Made by a program: the position numbers and the translations under genes. The notes beneath the pieces are model-generated. The model was not told the origin of the DNA. It ran no database searches and saw nothing but the letters and a program-made list of their open reading frames with translations. Below, piece by piece: positions 12,601-24,600 of a stretch of DNA of 64,000 bases. The stretch is from Dichetophora obliterata (lineage: Eukaryota > Arthropoda > Insecta > Diptera > Sciomyzidae): the NCBI GenBank assembly GCA_963920525.1, contig OY986435.1, positions 261,456,962 through 261,520,961 on the forward strand, in the 5' to 3' direction. Position 1 is the stretch's first letter, and each line of letters starts with the position of its first letter.

Positions 12601-15600
12601 GTCTTCCCAAGAACAATTTTTAGCATTAAAATCACCACCAATGAATGTACGATCGAAATTAATAGAGAAGTTATCAATTTTTGTAAGACCACTGTTGATT
12701 CCAGATGAAGATAAGTTACAAGGCAAATATTCACAACCAAATAAATATTTTTTTAATTTCGCCATTCAGTGAGAAAGCACTGCATTTGACGCATGTATAA
12801 GTCCTGTTGCAATTTCTTGCAATGTGACCCCAATGCTGACACCTTTTGCACTGAACTTCCTTCTGCTTAGAATTCGGTGCTTCCCATTTTATAGTTTGAC
12901 TCAAGAGGTATTTTATGTGTGATATGTCGCTGTGTTTCTTCCCGGGAAGTAAGGAAACAATAAAAAGTCCAGTGTCAACATTATTTTTGATAGAAAATGG
13001 AGTTTTAAACTTTAAAACTGTATGCACATTATTTGGTATTTCTAAATCTAGGGCCGTTTTGATTTCGTTTATGTTTGTTTTATAATATAAACCTCGTAGT
13101 ACTAAGCTTACTGCTTTTAGTTCCTTTGGTGTAAAGGAATATGAATCAATGTTCTTTTCCTTTAATATTAACATCATTTCAGCGTGAGCGTCACTCAGCG
13201 TCATTCAAATAAAGCTTACTTTTAAATATTTCAATATTACTAATTTTAAAAAAGATTTTAGGGTTTTTTTGATTTAATTGATCAATTTAACTCTTTATGT
13301 TAACATTATATAAAAAAATTGGTGGACATAAACTCTTTCGAGTTGATGTTCCTGGACCATTTTTACCAATTACATTTTTTTTATTTTTTAATCTTTTGCT
13401 AACCGAAGGTACTTCATCTTCAATTAGGTTATCTAACAAAGCAAATCTATTGTTAGATAATCTACTTCGAAAGCTCAATTTCTGCCTCAGTTGGATTCAT
13501 GGTATCTCTATGTTTTCTTTTGATAGGAACAAACTCACCTCCTGTATTTTCAACTGTTAGAAGAATTACTTGTAAATGTAAACACCGATGTTTCCATTGT
13601 TTTTGATGAATATGATGAGACAGCCATCAAATTACTTTCTGGCAAATCTATGAGGCTTGATGGAGCGCGTGTCATTGATTCCGATGGAATCGTTTGTTGA
13701 TTGTTTTCATCATGCCTATTTATATTTATTATATGCCCATAATGAACACGTTCATTAAAAAATGCCAAAATTAATGATTTTTTCATTGAATTTAATGAAA
13801 AGTTCATTGAATTCAATGTAAAGTTCATTGAATTCAATGTAAAGTTCATTGAATTCAATGTAAAGTCTTTGAATTCAATGTAAAGTTCATTGAATTCAAT
13901 GTATAGTTCATTGAATTTAATGTATAGTTCAATGACCCTTACATTGAATTCAATGTATAGTTCATTGAATTCAATGTATTAAAGTTCATTGAATTCAGTG
14001 TATAGTTCATTGAATTAATGTATTATATTCAATGTATAGTTCATTGAATTTAATGTATTTAGTTTATTGGATTCAATGTACAGTTCATTAAATTTGATGT
14101 ATTCAGTTCATTGAATTCCATGTATGTAGAACAGCAAATAATGTTTAAACAAAAGATATTATTATTCAGTATTTATTATTCATTTGATAAGATATTTATG
14201 TTGTATTTATATTGGTTTTAGAGTAGTATAAGTATTTTAAGAGTATGTTTAGTATATTAAATGTTAGAGGGTTAAATTTATATAATCCAAGCAATCAAGG
14301 TAATTTATGTTATATTCAGTATTAAATTCAATTATATTATGTTACAGATAATTTAAAGAAACGCAGACAACTTTTATTTAGCGGCGACTAACGACTTTGA
14401 TCAACTTCGGGCAACTGAAAACTGACGACTGACTACTGGGCTTCTCTCCTACTACGCTACTTCTGTTACATTCGGCCATCCTACTCGTCATCAGCCTCGT
14501 CATCAGATGACATATCCTCGTTTGTTTCAGCATATTTCCATAGCTTCATGTTGTCGCAACTTGTTGACGTATTAATCGGGCCATCAAAACCTTTACTTAT
14601 CTTGTAAGGTCCCAAAATTTCGCTGGCAAGCTTTTTCCCAGCAACAAACTGCGTTCTTTTTATCGCTACTAGATCACCTGTTTGATATCCGACTTCATCT
14701 TTTCGGCGTTTGTCAAAATTTTGCTTATAAAGTGTCTGAGCTACAGCTATTTGGTTCTTAGCGTCCTCGCGAATTTGTTCCCTGTCCTTTTGAAAGTCAG
14801 TTACTATCTCTTCTTGAAGTGCGTCTAGTACTAAACCGCTGATATCGTTCTTCATTTTTATACGTAAAGCCGTCTACCATCGCGAATATATATTTATACT
14901 GCTTAGAGGTTGCATCCATTGGACCCAAGTGATCTACGTGTAATGTCTGAAGCGGAATGTCACCTTTTTCGATACAATGCAGGTAACCCTCTTTTCTTCC
15001 TAACTTTTTATTATGTACTATGCATTTAATGCAATTGTTTATGTATTGACGAACTTTTTTTTCCAGGTGAGGAATAAAAAACTGCTGTTGGATTGAATGC
15101 ATTGTTTTTTGAAATGAAAAGTGCCCACTGTCATGAGCGTTGCGAATTATTTCTATCTCCATCAACTTAGGAACTAATAACAAATCGTTTCCATTGACTG
15201 TTTTGTATACCAGGACACCTTTGTATTTGAAATCATCGTATGGTTTCACCTTAAGAACTTTCCTTATAGCCTTGATACGCTCGTCATCATTTTGCAGTTT
15301 TTGAAATCTTGAAGTTAGTTCTGAAGATATTATCAGTATTTCTGCTGGGTATCTACTTAAACAATATACATGTTTCATACGAACTGCAGGGCGGTGTTCA
15401 ACAGTAAATGTGAAGTCTTGAAAATGCATTATCCATTGTGCCACATCCCGAGGTACATCCATCTTAGATGTTGTCTGTTTAAAAGCCACACAGTCAGTTA
15501 CCAACTCTAATATGTAGCTGTGAAGTCGTTGTTCTTGCGAATTTGATTTTTTACTCCAGAAGTACACTGGGTGTAACTGACCTTCAAATTGCTGGAGAAT

Positions 15601-18600
15601 AGCCGCCCCAAAGCCATCTTTTGATGCGTCAGTATGCAATTCAGTAATAGCTTCTCTGTTATATATCCTTAAAACCGGTTCGCGTATAAGAGCTGCTTTA
15701 AGATTCTGGATAGCACATTTTTCTTCGGTATTCATATTGAAAGTTGCATTCTTTTTTAGCAAATTAGTAAGGGGACGAGCAATTTGTGCATATCCAAATA
15801 CAAACTTTCTAAAATATCCAGTAAGTCCCAAGAAAGACTGAACATCTTTAATATTTTTAGGTATTGGGAACTTTTCTACAGCTTTCGTCTTCTCTTTTCC
15901 AGGCGAGACTTTGCCATCCTGTATGGTATGACCCAAAAAGTTAATTTTGGTTTTAAGGAAACTACATTTTGACCATTTTATTTTCAAGTTAAAACGGGAT
16001 GCTTTGTCTAGTACCACTTTCAGTTTTTCTAGGCAAACATTCTCTGTTTCTCCGTAAATAACAATGTCGTCCATGTAAAGCTCCATTATATTTTTATATA
16101 TTAACTCTTGGAAAATATGGTTAACGTACCTTATAAAATTTGCAGGCGAGTTGCAAAATCCGAACGGCGCTTTGTTGAATTCGAATAAACCTTCTTTTGT
16201 GATGAAAGCCGTGTACTTTTTGCTCGACTCCTCTATCGGTACGTGGAAAAATCCATTTTCTAAGTCCATCACTATAAAAACTTTAGCGCACTGTAATTTT
16301 TCTACTACGTCTTCAATCAACGGGACAGGAAAATAGTCTTTCAGCACCATAGAATTCAACTTCCGAAAATCAACGCAAACCCTGTAGTTACCGCACTTCT
16401 TCTTAACAACAACCACTCTGCTTGCCACTTGCGAACTGGATTTTCTTATGATTCCGTCTCTCAACCATTCTTCTATTTGCATTCGTACGACTTTTTGTTC
16501 TTTTTCCGGCAATCCATTTGGGGAATGACGAAAAGGCGTTATTTCGACCTCTGGTATAATTTTCATAACGACGGGACATTCTTCTGCAGAAGGTAGTGGT
16601 TCATATGTTGATATTAACTCTTCAACTTCTTTTTTATAACTTAGAGGTACATCAATTTCACATGCATTAATATTGTACACATTCAGTTGAGAATTTTCAC
16701 CGTTTGTATCGTTTGTTATTAACTGATCAAAAATATACCCGCTACCGTTAGAATAAAATACAAATTTGCTCGTAAAATCATAACCGAGTAGGGCTTCATA
16801 TTTTATCGCACCGTCTGGCAATATAAGAAAGTCATGTTCCGTTTGTATATTATCGACACGCACAATACCAGTTATACAACCAATTGGTTCAGTGGATATA
16901 TTTCCAAGACCAAACAACTGCGAACCACTAGCTCTCATAACACAGTTTTTAAAATATTGATCGTATGTACTTTTTTTCATAATAGTTACATCTGAACCTG
17001 TATCAATTAGGCATTCAATTTCAATATCGTTAAAATTTATTCTTTTACACCGATTACGATCCACAATTATATTGATATTTTTTCCCATATTTTGATTTTG
17101 CAACTTCAAATGACAATTTTTCGCAATGTGGCCATTTTTGTTACAATTAAAACACTTTGTTTCTGATTTGCACTCGCTTCTTTGATGTTCTGTTGATCCG
17201 CAATTATAACAATGTTCTTTTGCATTACTATTTTTGTTAAGTGATTTATTATAACTTTTACTATAACTCTCCGTTTGCGCTGTTTGAGTTATACGATCGT
17301 ATATTGCATATTTTTCACGTAACTCTTCAAAAGAAGTAGCACTATAAAGTAAATATTTAAACTCGTTTTTCATTCGCAACCCATCGACTATATACCGAAT
17401 AACCGAAACCCTTTCGACATTGCCTACCGCAGCAATTTTTCTCATTTGAAGAATGTATTCATGGAATGATTCGGTGTCACGTTTTTTGCGATTTGTTAAT
17501 ATATTATGAAGATCTGCACTATTATATGTTTTGTGAAACTCACTTATTAAAACTTCTTTCAATGATAAATAGTCACTTACACTCACAGCTTCTAAAAAAA
17601 GTTTCGCTGTACCGCTCATTTTATTTCGAGCTTGAACATACTTTTGTTTTTCAGTTAAATCGTATGCATCTGCATTTTTATCCAAATTATCTAACCAGTG
17701 CTTAATGGGTATGGACTCGCCATCGAAATCAGGAATTATTTTCGAAAAATTATCAACCGAAATATTTGATTTGCTTTTATCTTCATCTTCTTTAAGCATT
17801 TTCACTGTCAACAATTTTATTAAATCACTCAATTCGCTCTTTTGTACACTTGTTTCGACTTGCATTTCTTTATTTGTTGCTGTATTAGAAACACAGTTAT
17901 CAGAGCTGAGTGGATTAGTACCATCATATTTTTCGTTCTCCTCAAAAATCGGACTCAATTCTACAGAATCTTTCGACATTATTTTTTTATTTATTTTCAC
18001 TTCACCAATTACTTTTTTCTGAAGTAACTGTGATCGTGTTCTCGTATTGTAACCGTGTAAATGAACACTCGCTTTCGTCTTTCTACTTTTGCTTCGCATT
18101 TACTTACTTATACCAAACAACTGATTTTTATATATAATTTTATTTTCATTAGTTGTAGAGTATAAAATTTTACTTTTAACCAGTTTTAAATTTAATAAGA
18201 TTTTAAGCACAACTGTACTATTTTTTTTTTATATATATCACTTATTATATAATGTGTTTGAATGGCTGTATTTTTCTCCTTTTTAGGTTGAGCCCCCAAA
18301 TGTAGAACAGCAAATAATGTTTAAACAAAAGATATTATTATTCAGTATTTATTATTCATTTGATAAGATATTTATGTTGTATTTATATTGGTTTTAGAGT
18401 AGTATAAGTATTTTAAGAGTATGTTTAGTATATTAAATGTTAGAGGGTTAAATTTATATAATCCAAGCAATCAAGGTAATTTATGTTATATTCAGTATTA
18501 AATTCAATTATATTATGTTACAGATAATTTAAAGAAACGCAGACAACTTTTATTTAGCGGCGACTAACGACTTTGATCAACTTCGGGCAACTGACAACTG

Positions 18601-21600
18601 ACGACTGACTAATGGGCTTCTCTCCTACTACGCTACTTCTGTTACATGTATATTTCTTTAAATTTAATGTATTTAGTTCATTGGAATGAATGATCTATAC
18701 ATTAAATTCAACGAATTATTTGTTAGTCCCTCTCTAAACATTTTTAAAATAAGGAAATAATTACAATTTCAACAATATTTTTTTATTTTAAAGAGTCAAT
18801 TAATATACAAATTTTCGAAGATTTTGAATAGTTTTTAAATTTATAAAAATATACGGCAATAAACTCCCACAGGAGAGTGCATGCCGCAGGATATTTTAAT
18901 TGAAATAATTGAAAAATTTTAAAGCACTCATCTACGGCTCTAATAAAACTAGCAAATTGAAATTTTACACCATCCATGAATGAGGAATGAGGAGAAGTTC
19001 TTCTCTCCAACAGCAAGGATTAATGGTTGAATATTTTCGCCTTTATTTTTGGTTGAATATTTTTGACTTCCTGGATGCTGCTTCCAACAAAAACGAATGC
19101 CTCTTGGGAACTGGTAATTGTATGCTTTAGGAAAGTTTTTCTTCCAAAGTTTTCCTTACTGCATACTTTTTAAGTGGGCACCAAATACCCATGAAGGCTC
19201 CAAAGAAGTTTCATAGCAGTACTGTCTGGAAAGATATTAATTGAAAAAATAACTATTTATTTATTTAGCCTCGAGAAAAATTAAGCTTACCACTGTAATT
19301 AGTGAAATCTTCAATTTCTGCCAACTTTGCCTTTGCTGTGCGGCTTTATCTTTTATGTGGGTTTTCATCCTTTAAAAATGTAAACATTTTTTGAAAATGA
19401 TGGCAGCAGTCAGTTAAAATGCCAGGTATATTTCCCATTATTTACTAATACTAATAGTAATTCAACAGATTTAAATTTTGTTTTACATTCAAAGCACAAC
19501 ATTTTCTTCACAACTTCGCGTTTCACTTCAAACAAAATTGGGAACGGAATAAATTAGTATACATAGAATTTAATGAACTGAATACATTGAATTTAATGAA
19601 CTATGCATTGAATTTAATGAACTATACATTGAATTCAATGAACTATACATTGAGTTCAATGAATTATACATTGAATTTAATGAACTATACATTGAATTTA
19701 ATGAACTATACATTAAAAACCAATGAACAATACATTGAATTCAATGAACTGTACATTAAAAATCAATGTATGGTTCGTTAAAATTTTACTTACATCTGGA
19801 ATCAATGTACTTTTCATTGATATCAATGAAAAGTCCATTAAAATAATGAAAACAAATCATTGATATTTATTTAGACATTTTTAATGAATATAACTTCATT
19901 GATTTCAATGAACAGTACGTTAAAAACTATGAGCAATTCATTAAAATTCAATGATTTTTTCATTAAAATCAATGAATTAATTTTAACGTATGCTGTTCAT
20001 TAAATTTGTTTTTTCTGTGTACACATTGAGAAAAAGTTATTGAATATTTACAGGTGGGTACTTTTTTATATTGCATCAGAATAAATTATTTTTATTCTTA
20101 CAAGAAAAATTACAAGAAAAGAATTGGCGGAAAACTAGAAGATTTCCTATTTTGTAATAGATAATAAAAGATTAAAAAATTTTAATCTTAATATATAACA
20201 GTTAAGTTAATAATAAAACACTGAGATAATAAAAAATATATAAAAAATTAAAGTTAAAGTAACTATGATTATAAAATGAAAAAAATGTATAATAATTAAT
20301 AAATCACAAAAAAAAAAACATAAAAAGACGGTAAAAAATAAAAAACAAAAAAATTAAAAACTATAAAACAAAATACAAAAAAAGAGTATGTGGAAGCCAC
20401 CACGCAGTTAAAGCTGAGTAATCAGAATGTATTCTGACTAGCAAAAAAATGAAAAACTTGGAATTACTTGATTCATTATTTTTACAGTGTACATATAAGT
20501 TCGCTGTCGCGGACTCTGCCAGCACTCGTGTTATTTGTAATTCCTCATTGCATCCAGATTAAAAATTTTTGGTCGTTGTTGTAGTGGTTGTTCTTGTTGT
20601 TGCTTTTGCACTCTTTAAATAATTTTCGTGGGCATCGCTGGTCTAAAGCACACTCGTTTTTTTTTTAATTTAATTTTGGAAAAACTTCTTTCGCATGACC
20701 CATCAGATACGCAAATCATTAAAAATAATGTTAAACCAAGTGTTAGATTCGGCAACGACACTTCGAATAACTATTCTAGGTCCAGTTTATATGTGTTTCA
20801 AATGCAATGTCTGCAACTTTTAGGTGCCTACTTAGCCTTGGTATTTCAATCGTTAACTCTTTTTCATTGACCTCATCATAGACAATTAAATTAAAAATTT
20901 AAAAAAAATTAGATTTGAAATCGTATCGGGCATGATACGAGAAAGATTTTTTACCCCATCTTTGAAATACATGTAATTTTCTTATATGTACAAGCGTGTG
21001 TCAACCGGCGTATCATGATAACAAAATTAGTATCAAAAATCTCAGAAAATATAATTGCATGGGTTACATTTTCTTTATGTGCGTCTAGACTCCTTTATGA
21101 CTTTTCCTCCCCCTAGAACAAATCCTGAATACGCCCTTGCATAGAAGCATTCATATAACAAAACTTTATATAATATGAAACAAATGTGGCATCAATCCAA
21201 TAATTGTTCTATCTTTATGATAATTGCACCCCCCACCAAACTTTATATGTACACTTTAAATTTGATTTAGTTGATACGAACGCGTTGTAAAGAATTCTTT
21301 CAGGTATTTTTGCACCCTTTGGCATCTGCAATGAAAGAGTGCACCCAATGTATTAAATTCAATCATAGGTATTAAAAAACATATATACTTTGGTATTAAA
21401 TTATGCACTATAAAATAAAAATTATTATTATACAAAAAATTGGACATTATAATACAGATTTGTGTTGGAAACAATTTTTTTGTAAATTTTGCACCCATCT
21501 GGCTGTGCACCCAGGGCTACGCTACTGGAAATAAATATAAATTTTACCCCAAAATAAAAAATGAAATAAAGCCGAAAATATTTTGGACATTCAAAAATAA

Positions 21601-24600
21601 AATAACGCCCAAACCGAAAATGCAGTAAGACCAAAATTTTGGGCTTTATTAATTTTTTAAGTTTCATAATGAAATAACGCCCAAATTTGTATGGAAAATG
21701 ATTGGGCTTTATTTAATTTTGTTTTTTTTTGTGTGTTATTTCCCTGAACCAAATTTCACAAAAGTTTGGATTAAAAATTAGTCCAAAATTTTTAACCGTT
21801 TAGGCATTGCAATAAGATATTTTTTCATTTTTAATAAACCATGTAGTTGACTTAGCTAAAGTGGGGAAAATTTTCTGACACTCTTTAACAACATTTAAAC
21901 TGCCATGATTTAACATCTACTATCTCTCATTAGGCATAGAGTACCTAAATGCATTCACCCAAACGGGTCCGTATTTTGACAAATGGAAGTATCGTCGATA
22001 CTATAGCCGAGATACACAAACATTTGAACACAAAAAAAAGCTTGTCGTGAGTATACCAAACGTTAAAAAATCCTACCGACCCCTCAGCTATGGTAACCCT
22101 AACGAAATACCTTCCCGTAATACCACGCATAGGACACTACGCACGACCAAACTTCACAGTGCTTTTTGGATGGAAATAATGTGCTTTTCGTTTCCGATTG
22201 CACCAATTTTACCATCGTACCGAGAAAATATCAAACTGCAGCTCAGAAGATGCGTCTGGAGAATAAGTTGGCAAAAATAAAACTTATACAGCGCAATTGG
22301 CGCCGCTTTCTGGCAGTGCGCTATATGAAGAATGCTGCCAAAGAATACCGGTAATATTTCGGAATTCCAGAACTATAATGTTCTGGAAAAATTTGGACGC
22401 GCCTAAGGATTGACCTATACTATATTTCTACTCTAACAGTCAGCTGGTAGCAAATCGAATAGCCGCAGAAGAAGCCTTTAAAAATCAGTCCGAAGAACGT
22501 ATCTCACGCGCAGAACGAGCAAAGCAGTTTCCACGAACCAAGGATGACTTTGAGATGCTTTATAGCGAAGCAGCCAGATGGAAGTTGGCCGAACTGAAAC
22601 GCATTTCAAGCATGTATGAAGGTGCAGCGCGGATTGCGGAAGTGAATCTTCTGCTGGATAAAGAAATTCAGCTCTTGAATGGTATAAATCGGCAGCGCAC
22701 TATAGTGTTCAAGGCCATGGAAGACTTTCGGAATGAGCATCTTTTGGAAAAAATGGGCAAGCCAATTAACTGGATTGGTTATAAAGGTATGTAGGTATCA
22801 CTTAAGTTATGTTAACAGCTTAATCGTTTTATGGAAATCATTCACGTAAACTTTCGCCTGCAGATACCGTCATTCATTTGGATCTTTTGCGCACACAACG
22901 TGCACGTTTTCTTTTTGAAATCTATAAGGATTTGAAAAAACCTTGCAGTAAAGAAGAAAGACTTGAGCTATTGCGCAAAGTCAAAGAGGTGATAGTTACC
23001 GAGCAAGCCTATCCTGAATTTCCAAAGGTAAAGTTAATAAAAAAATGTCTGATTGTAATGCTTCGTTTTCACTATGTCATTTTTAGCGGTCAGTTGATGT
23101 TAAACAAATGAAAAATGATAGCACATAGGCATTTTTTAATATCTTAAACAGTGTTGCAAATTTCAAAAACACCGAATTATTGCATTGAGCTATTCAGAAA
23201 ATCTATATTTAAATTTTAGGTCTTATTGGTTTGGGGCAAAAGTATTCGGCGTTTTTTAGTAAAAATAAACAACATTTTATTTAAAAAAAAATGATTTTAT
23301 TAATACAAATATTGTCCATTATTTTCAACAAACTTCTGCCATTTTTGAGTTAAGACCATGATTCCTTTATTGTAAAATTCCGGGCTTTTATCGTTGAAAA
23401 ACTGACGTAGGTGGTTTTCGCAGTCATCTTTTGAGGTTAATTTCTTCCCAGCAAGGGAGAGTTGAAGAGATCGGAACAAATGATAATCTGACGGTGCAAT
23501 GTCAGGACTGTACGGTGGATGCATCAAAACTACCCAGTTTTTAGCTCTTTAAGTACTTTAAGCTTTTGTCGGGTCAATAATCGCAGATAGAAATTCGGTC
23601 CATTACATTTTTTGCGATAAGTTCATGAGGCACCCTAACATCACTTACTTACTTACTTACTTACTTAGTTGGCGCTACAACCGTATGTCGGTCTTGGCCT
23701 CATCTAAGAATTTGCGCCAGCCATTTCTGTCTTTCGCTTGCTGGCGCCAGTTGGAAATTCCAAGCTTCGTCAGGTTGTCCTCTACTTGGTCTTTCCAACG
23801 AAGATGCGGTCGTCCTCTTCTGCGTTGACCGCTGCTGGGTACCGAATCGAATGTTTTCTTCACTGGAGCATCGTCTTTCATGCGCTGAACATGACCAAGC
23901 CAGCGAAGCCGCTCGATTTTAATGCTCTTGACTATGTCGATGTCAGCGTACAGCTCATACAGTTCATCATTCCACCGTATTCGGTACTCGCCATTGACGC
24001 AGATTGGTCCGTCAATCTTACGAAGAATCTTTCTCTCGAATGCTCCTAAAGTCTTTTCATCTAAACTGCTCAGCGTCCAGGTTTGTGATGCATAAAGTAG
24101 GATGGGCATGATGAGCGATTTATAGAGCTTGATTTTCGTTCGTCGAGAGAGGGCTCCTCTTCTCAATTGCCTACTGAGCCCAAAGTAACACCTGTTGGCA
24201 AGAGTTATTCTTCGTTTGATCTCAATGCTGATGTCGTTGGTTGAGTTAATGCTGGATCCCAGATAGACGAAGTTCTTCACAACCTCGAGGTATTGTCAAC
24301 GGTAACGTGGGTTCCAAGACGCTGGGACTGTTTGTTTGTTGACACTAAGTATTTCGTCTTATCTGCATTCACTGCCAGACCCATTCGACTTGACTCTTTT
24401 TCTAATCTGGAAAATGCTGCACTGACTTCGCGCGTATTATGGCCAATGATATCTATGTCATCAGCATACGCAAGCAGCATAACACTCTTGTAGAATATTG
24501 TGCCACTACGTCTCAGATCAGCAGCTCGGATGATCTTTTCCATCATTAGGTTGAAAAAGTCGCACGATAAGGAATCACCTTGTCTGGAACCTCGTTTGGT

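Larger units (their letters stand above)
6645..13740 (-). mobile_element. Composite jockey-type LINE, interrupted
   Basis: Read on the - strand this is one non-LTR retrotransposon in order: ORF1 (about 13730-12740), AP endonuclease (12765-12150), reverse transcriptase N-terminal half (10835-9770), RT C-terminal half (7637-6757), then a poly(A)-like 3' tail (T run at 6650-6677). It is interrupted at 7622-9756 by an RTE-like LINE. It is also interrupted at about 10860-12165 by an AT-rich foldback block. Frames are broken in several places, so it is inactive. The poly(A) tail and the ORF1 zinc knuckle fit the jockey group. The exact clade is inferred. Confidence 0.75.
14125..18646 (-). mobile_element. 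Ty3/gypsy LTR retrotransposon, internally deleted
   Basis: Two LTRs of 346 bp (14125-14470 and 18301-18646) begin TGTAGAACAG and end TTCTGTTACA. Both are flanked by TGTA (14121-14124 and 18647-18650), a 4-bp target duplication. I noted two substitutions between the LTRs, which indicates a young insertion. The primer-binding site is next to the 5' LTR on the - strand (TGGGGGCTCAACC, two bases in) and looks tRNA-Pro-like. Coding DNA (18099-14481) keeps gag, protease and RT but has lost pieces of RNase H and the integrase core, so this copy is probably non-autonomous. Confidence 0.9.
13745..20030. repeat. Foldback element with ATTGAATTCAATG tandem arms
   Basis: The left arm (about 13780-14124, continuing at 18651-18715) is a tandem array of ~24-bp units (GTTCATTGAATTCAATGTAAA). 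The right arm (about 19560-19990) is the same unit in inverse orientation (AATTCAATGAACTATACATTG). The unit is itself palindromic at GAATTC. Between the arms is a ~840-bp centre carrying a coding relic (18783-19016). A Ty3/gypsy element sits in the left arm. Repetitive MNSMNFTL-type frames are by-products of the array. The right end finishes near TTTTTTCTGTGTACAC. Confidence 0.7.
3841..21933 (+). other. Giant intron 2 of the IQUB-like gene (18,093 bp)
   Basis: Bounded by a GC donor (GCAAGT) and a CATTAG acceptor. It is filled with mobile elements on both strands: a composite jockey-type LINE with a nested RTE-like LINE, a foldback with an embedded Ty3/gypsy element, MITEs and AT-rich repeats. 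No host exon of the IQUB-like protein is missing across it, because the joined protein keeps the family motif order. Confidence 0.75.

Noticed and set aside
13550..13858. Frame with repeated MNSMNFTL as a protein with peptide repeats
   Set aside because: It is a translation of the ATTGAATTCAATG tandem array; the same artefact appears on the other strand at 19587-19781.
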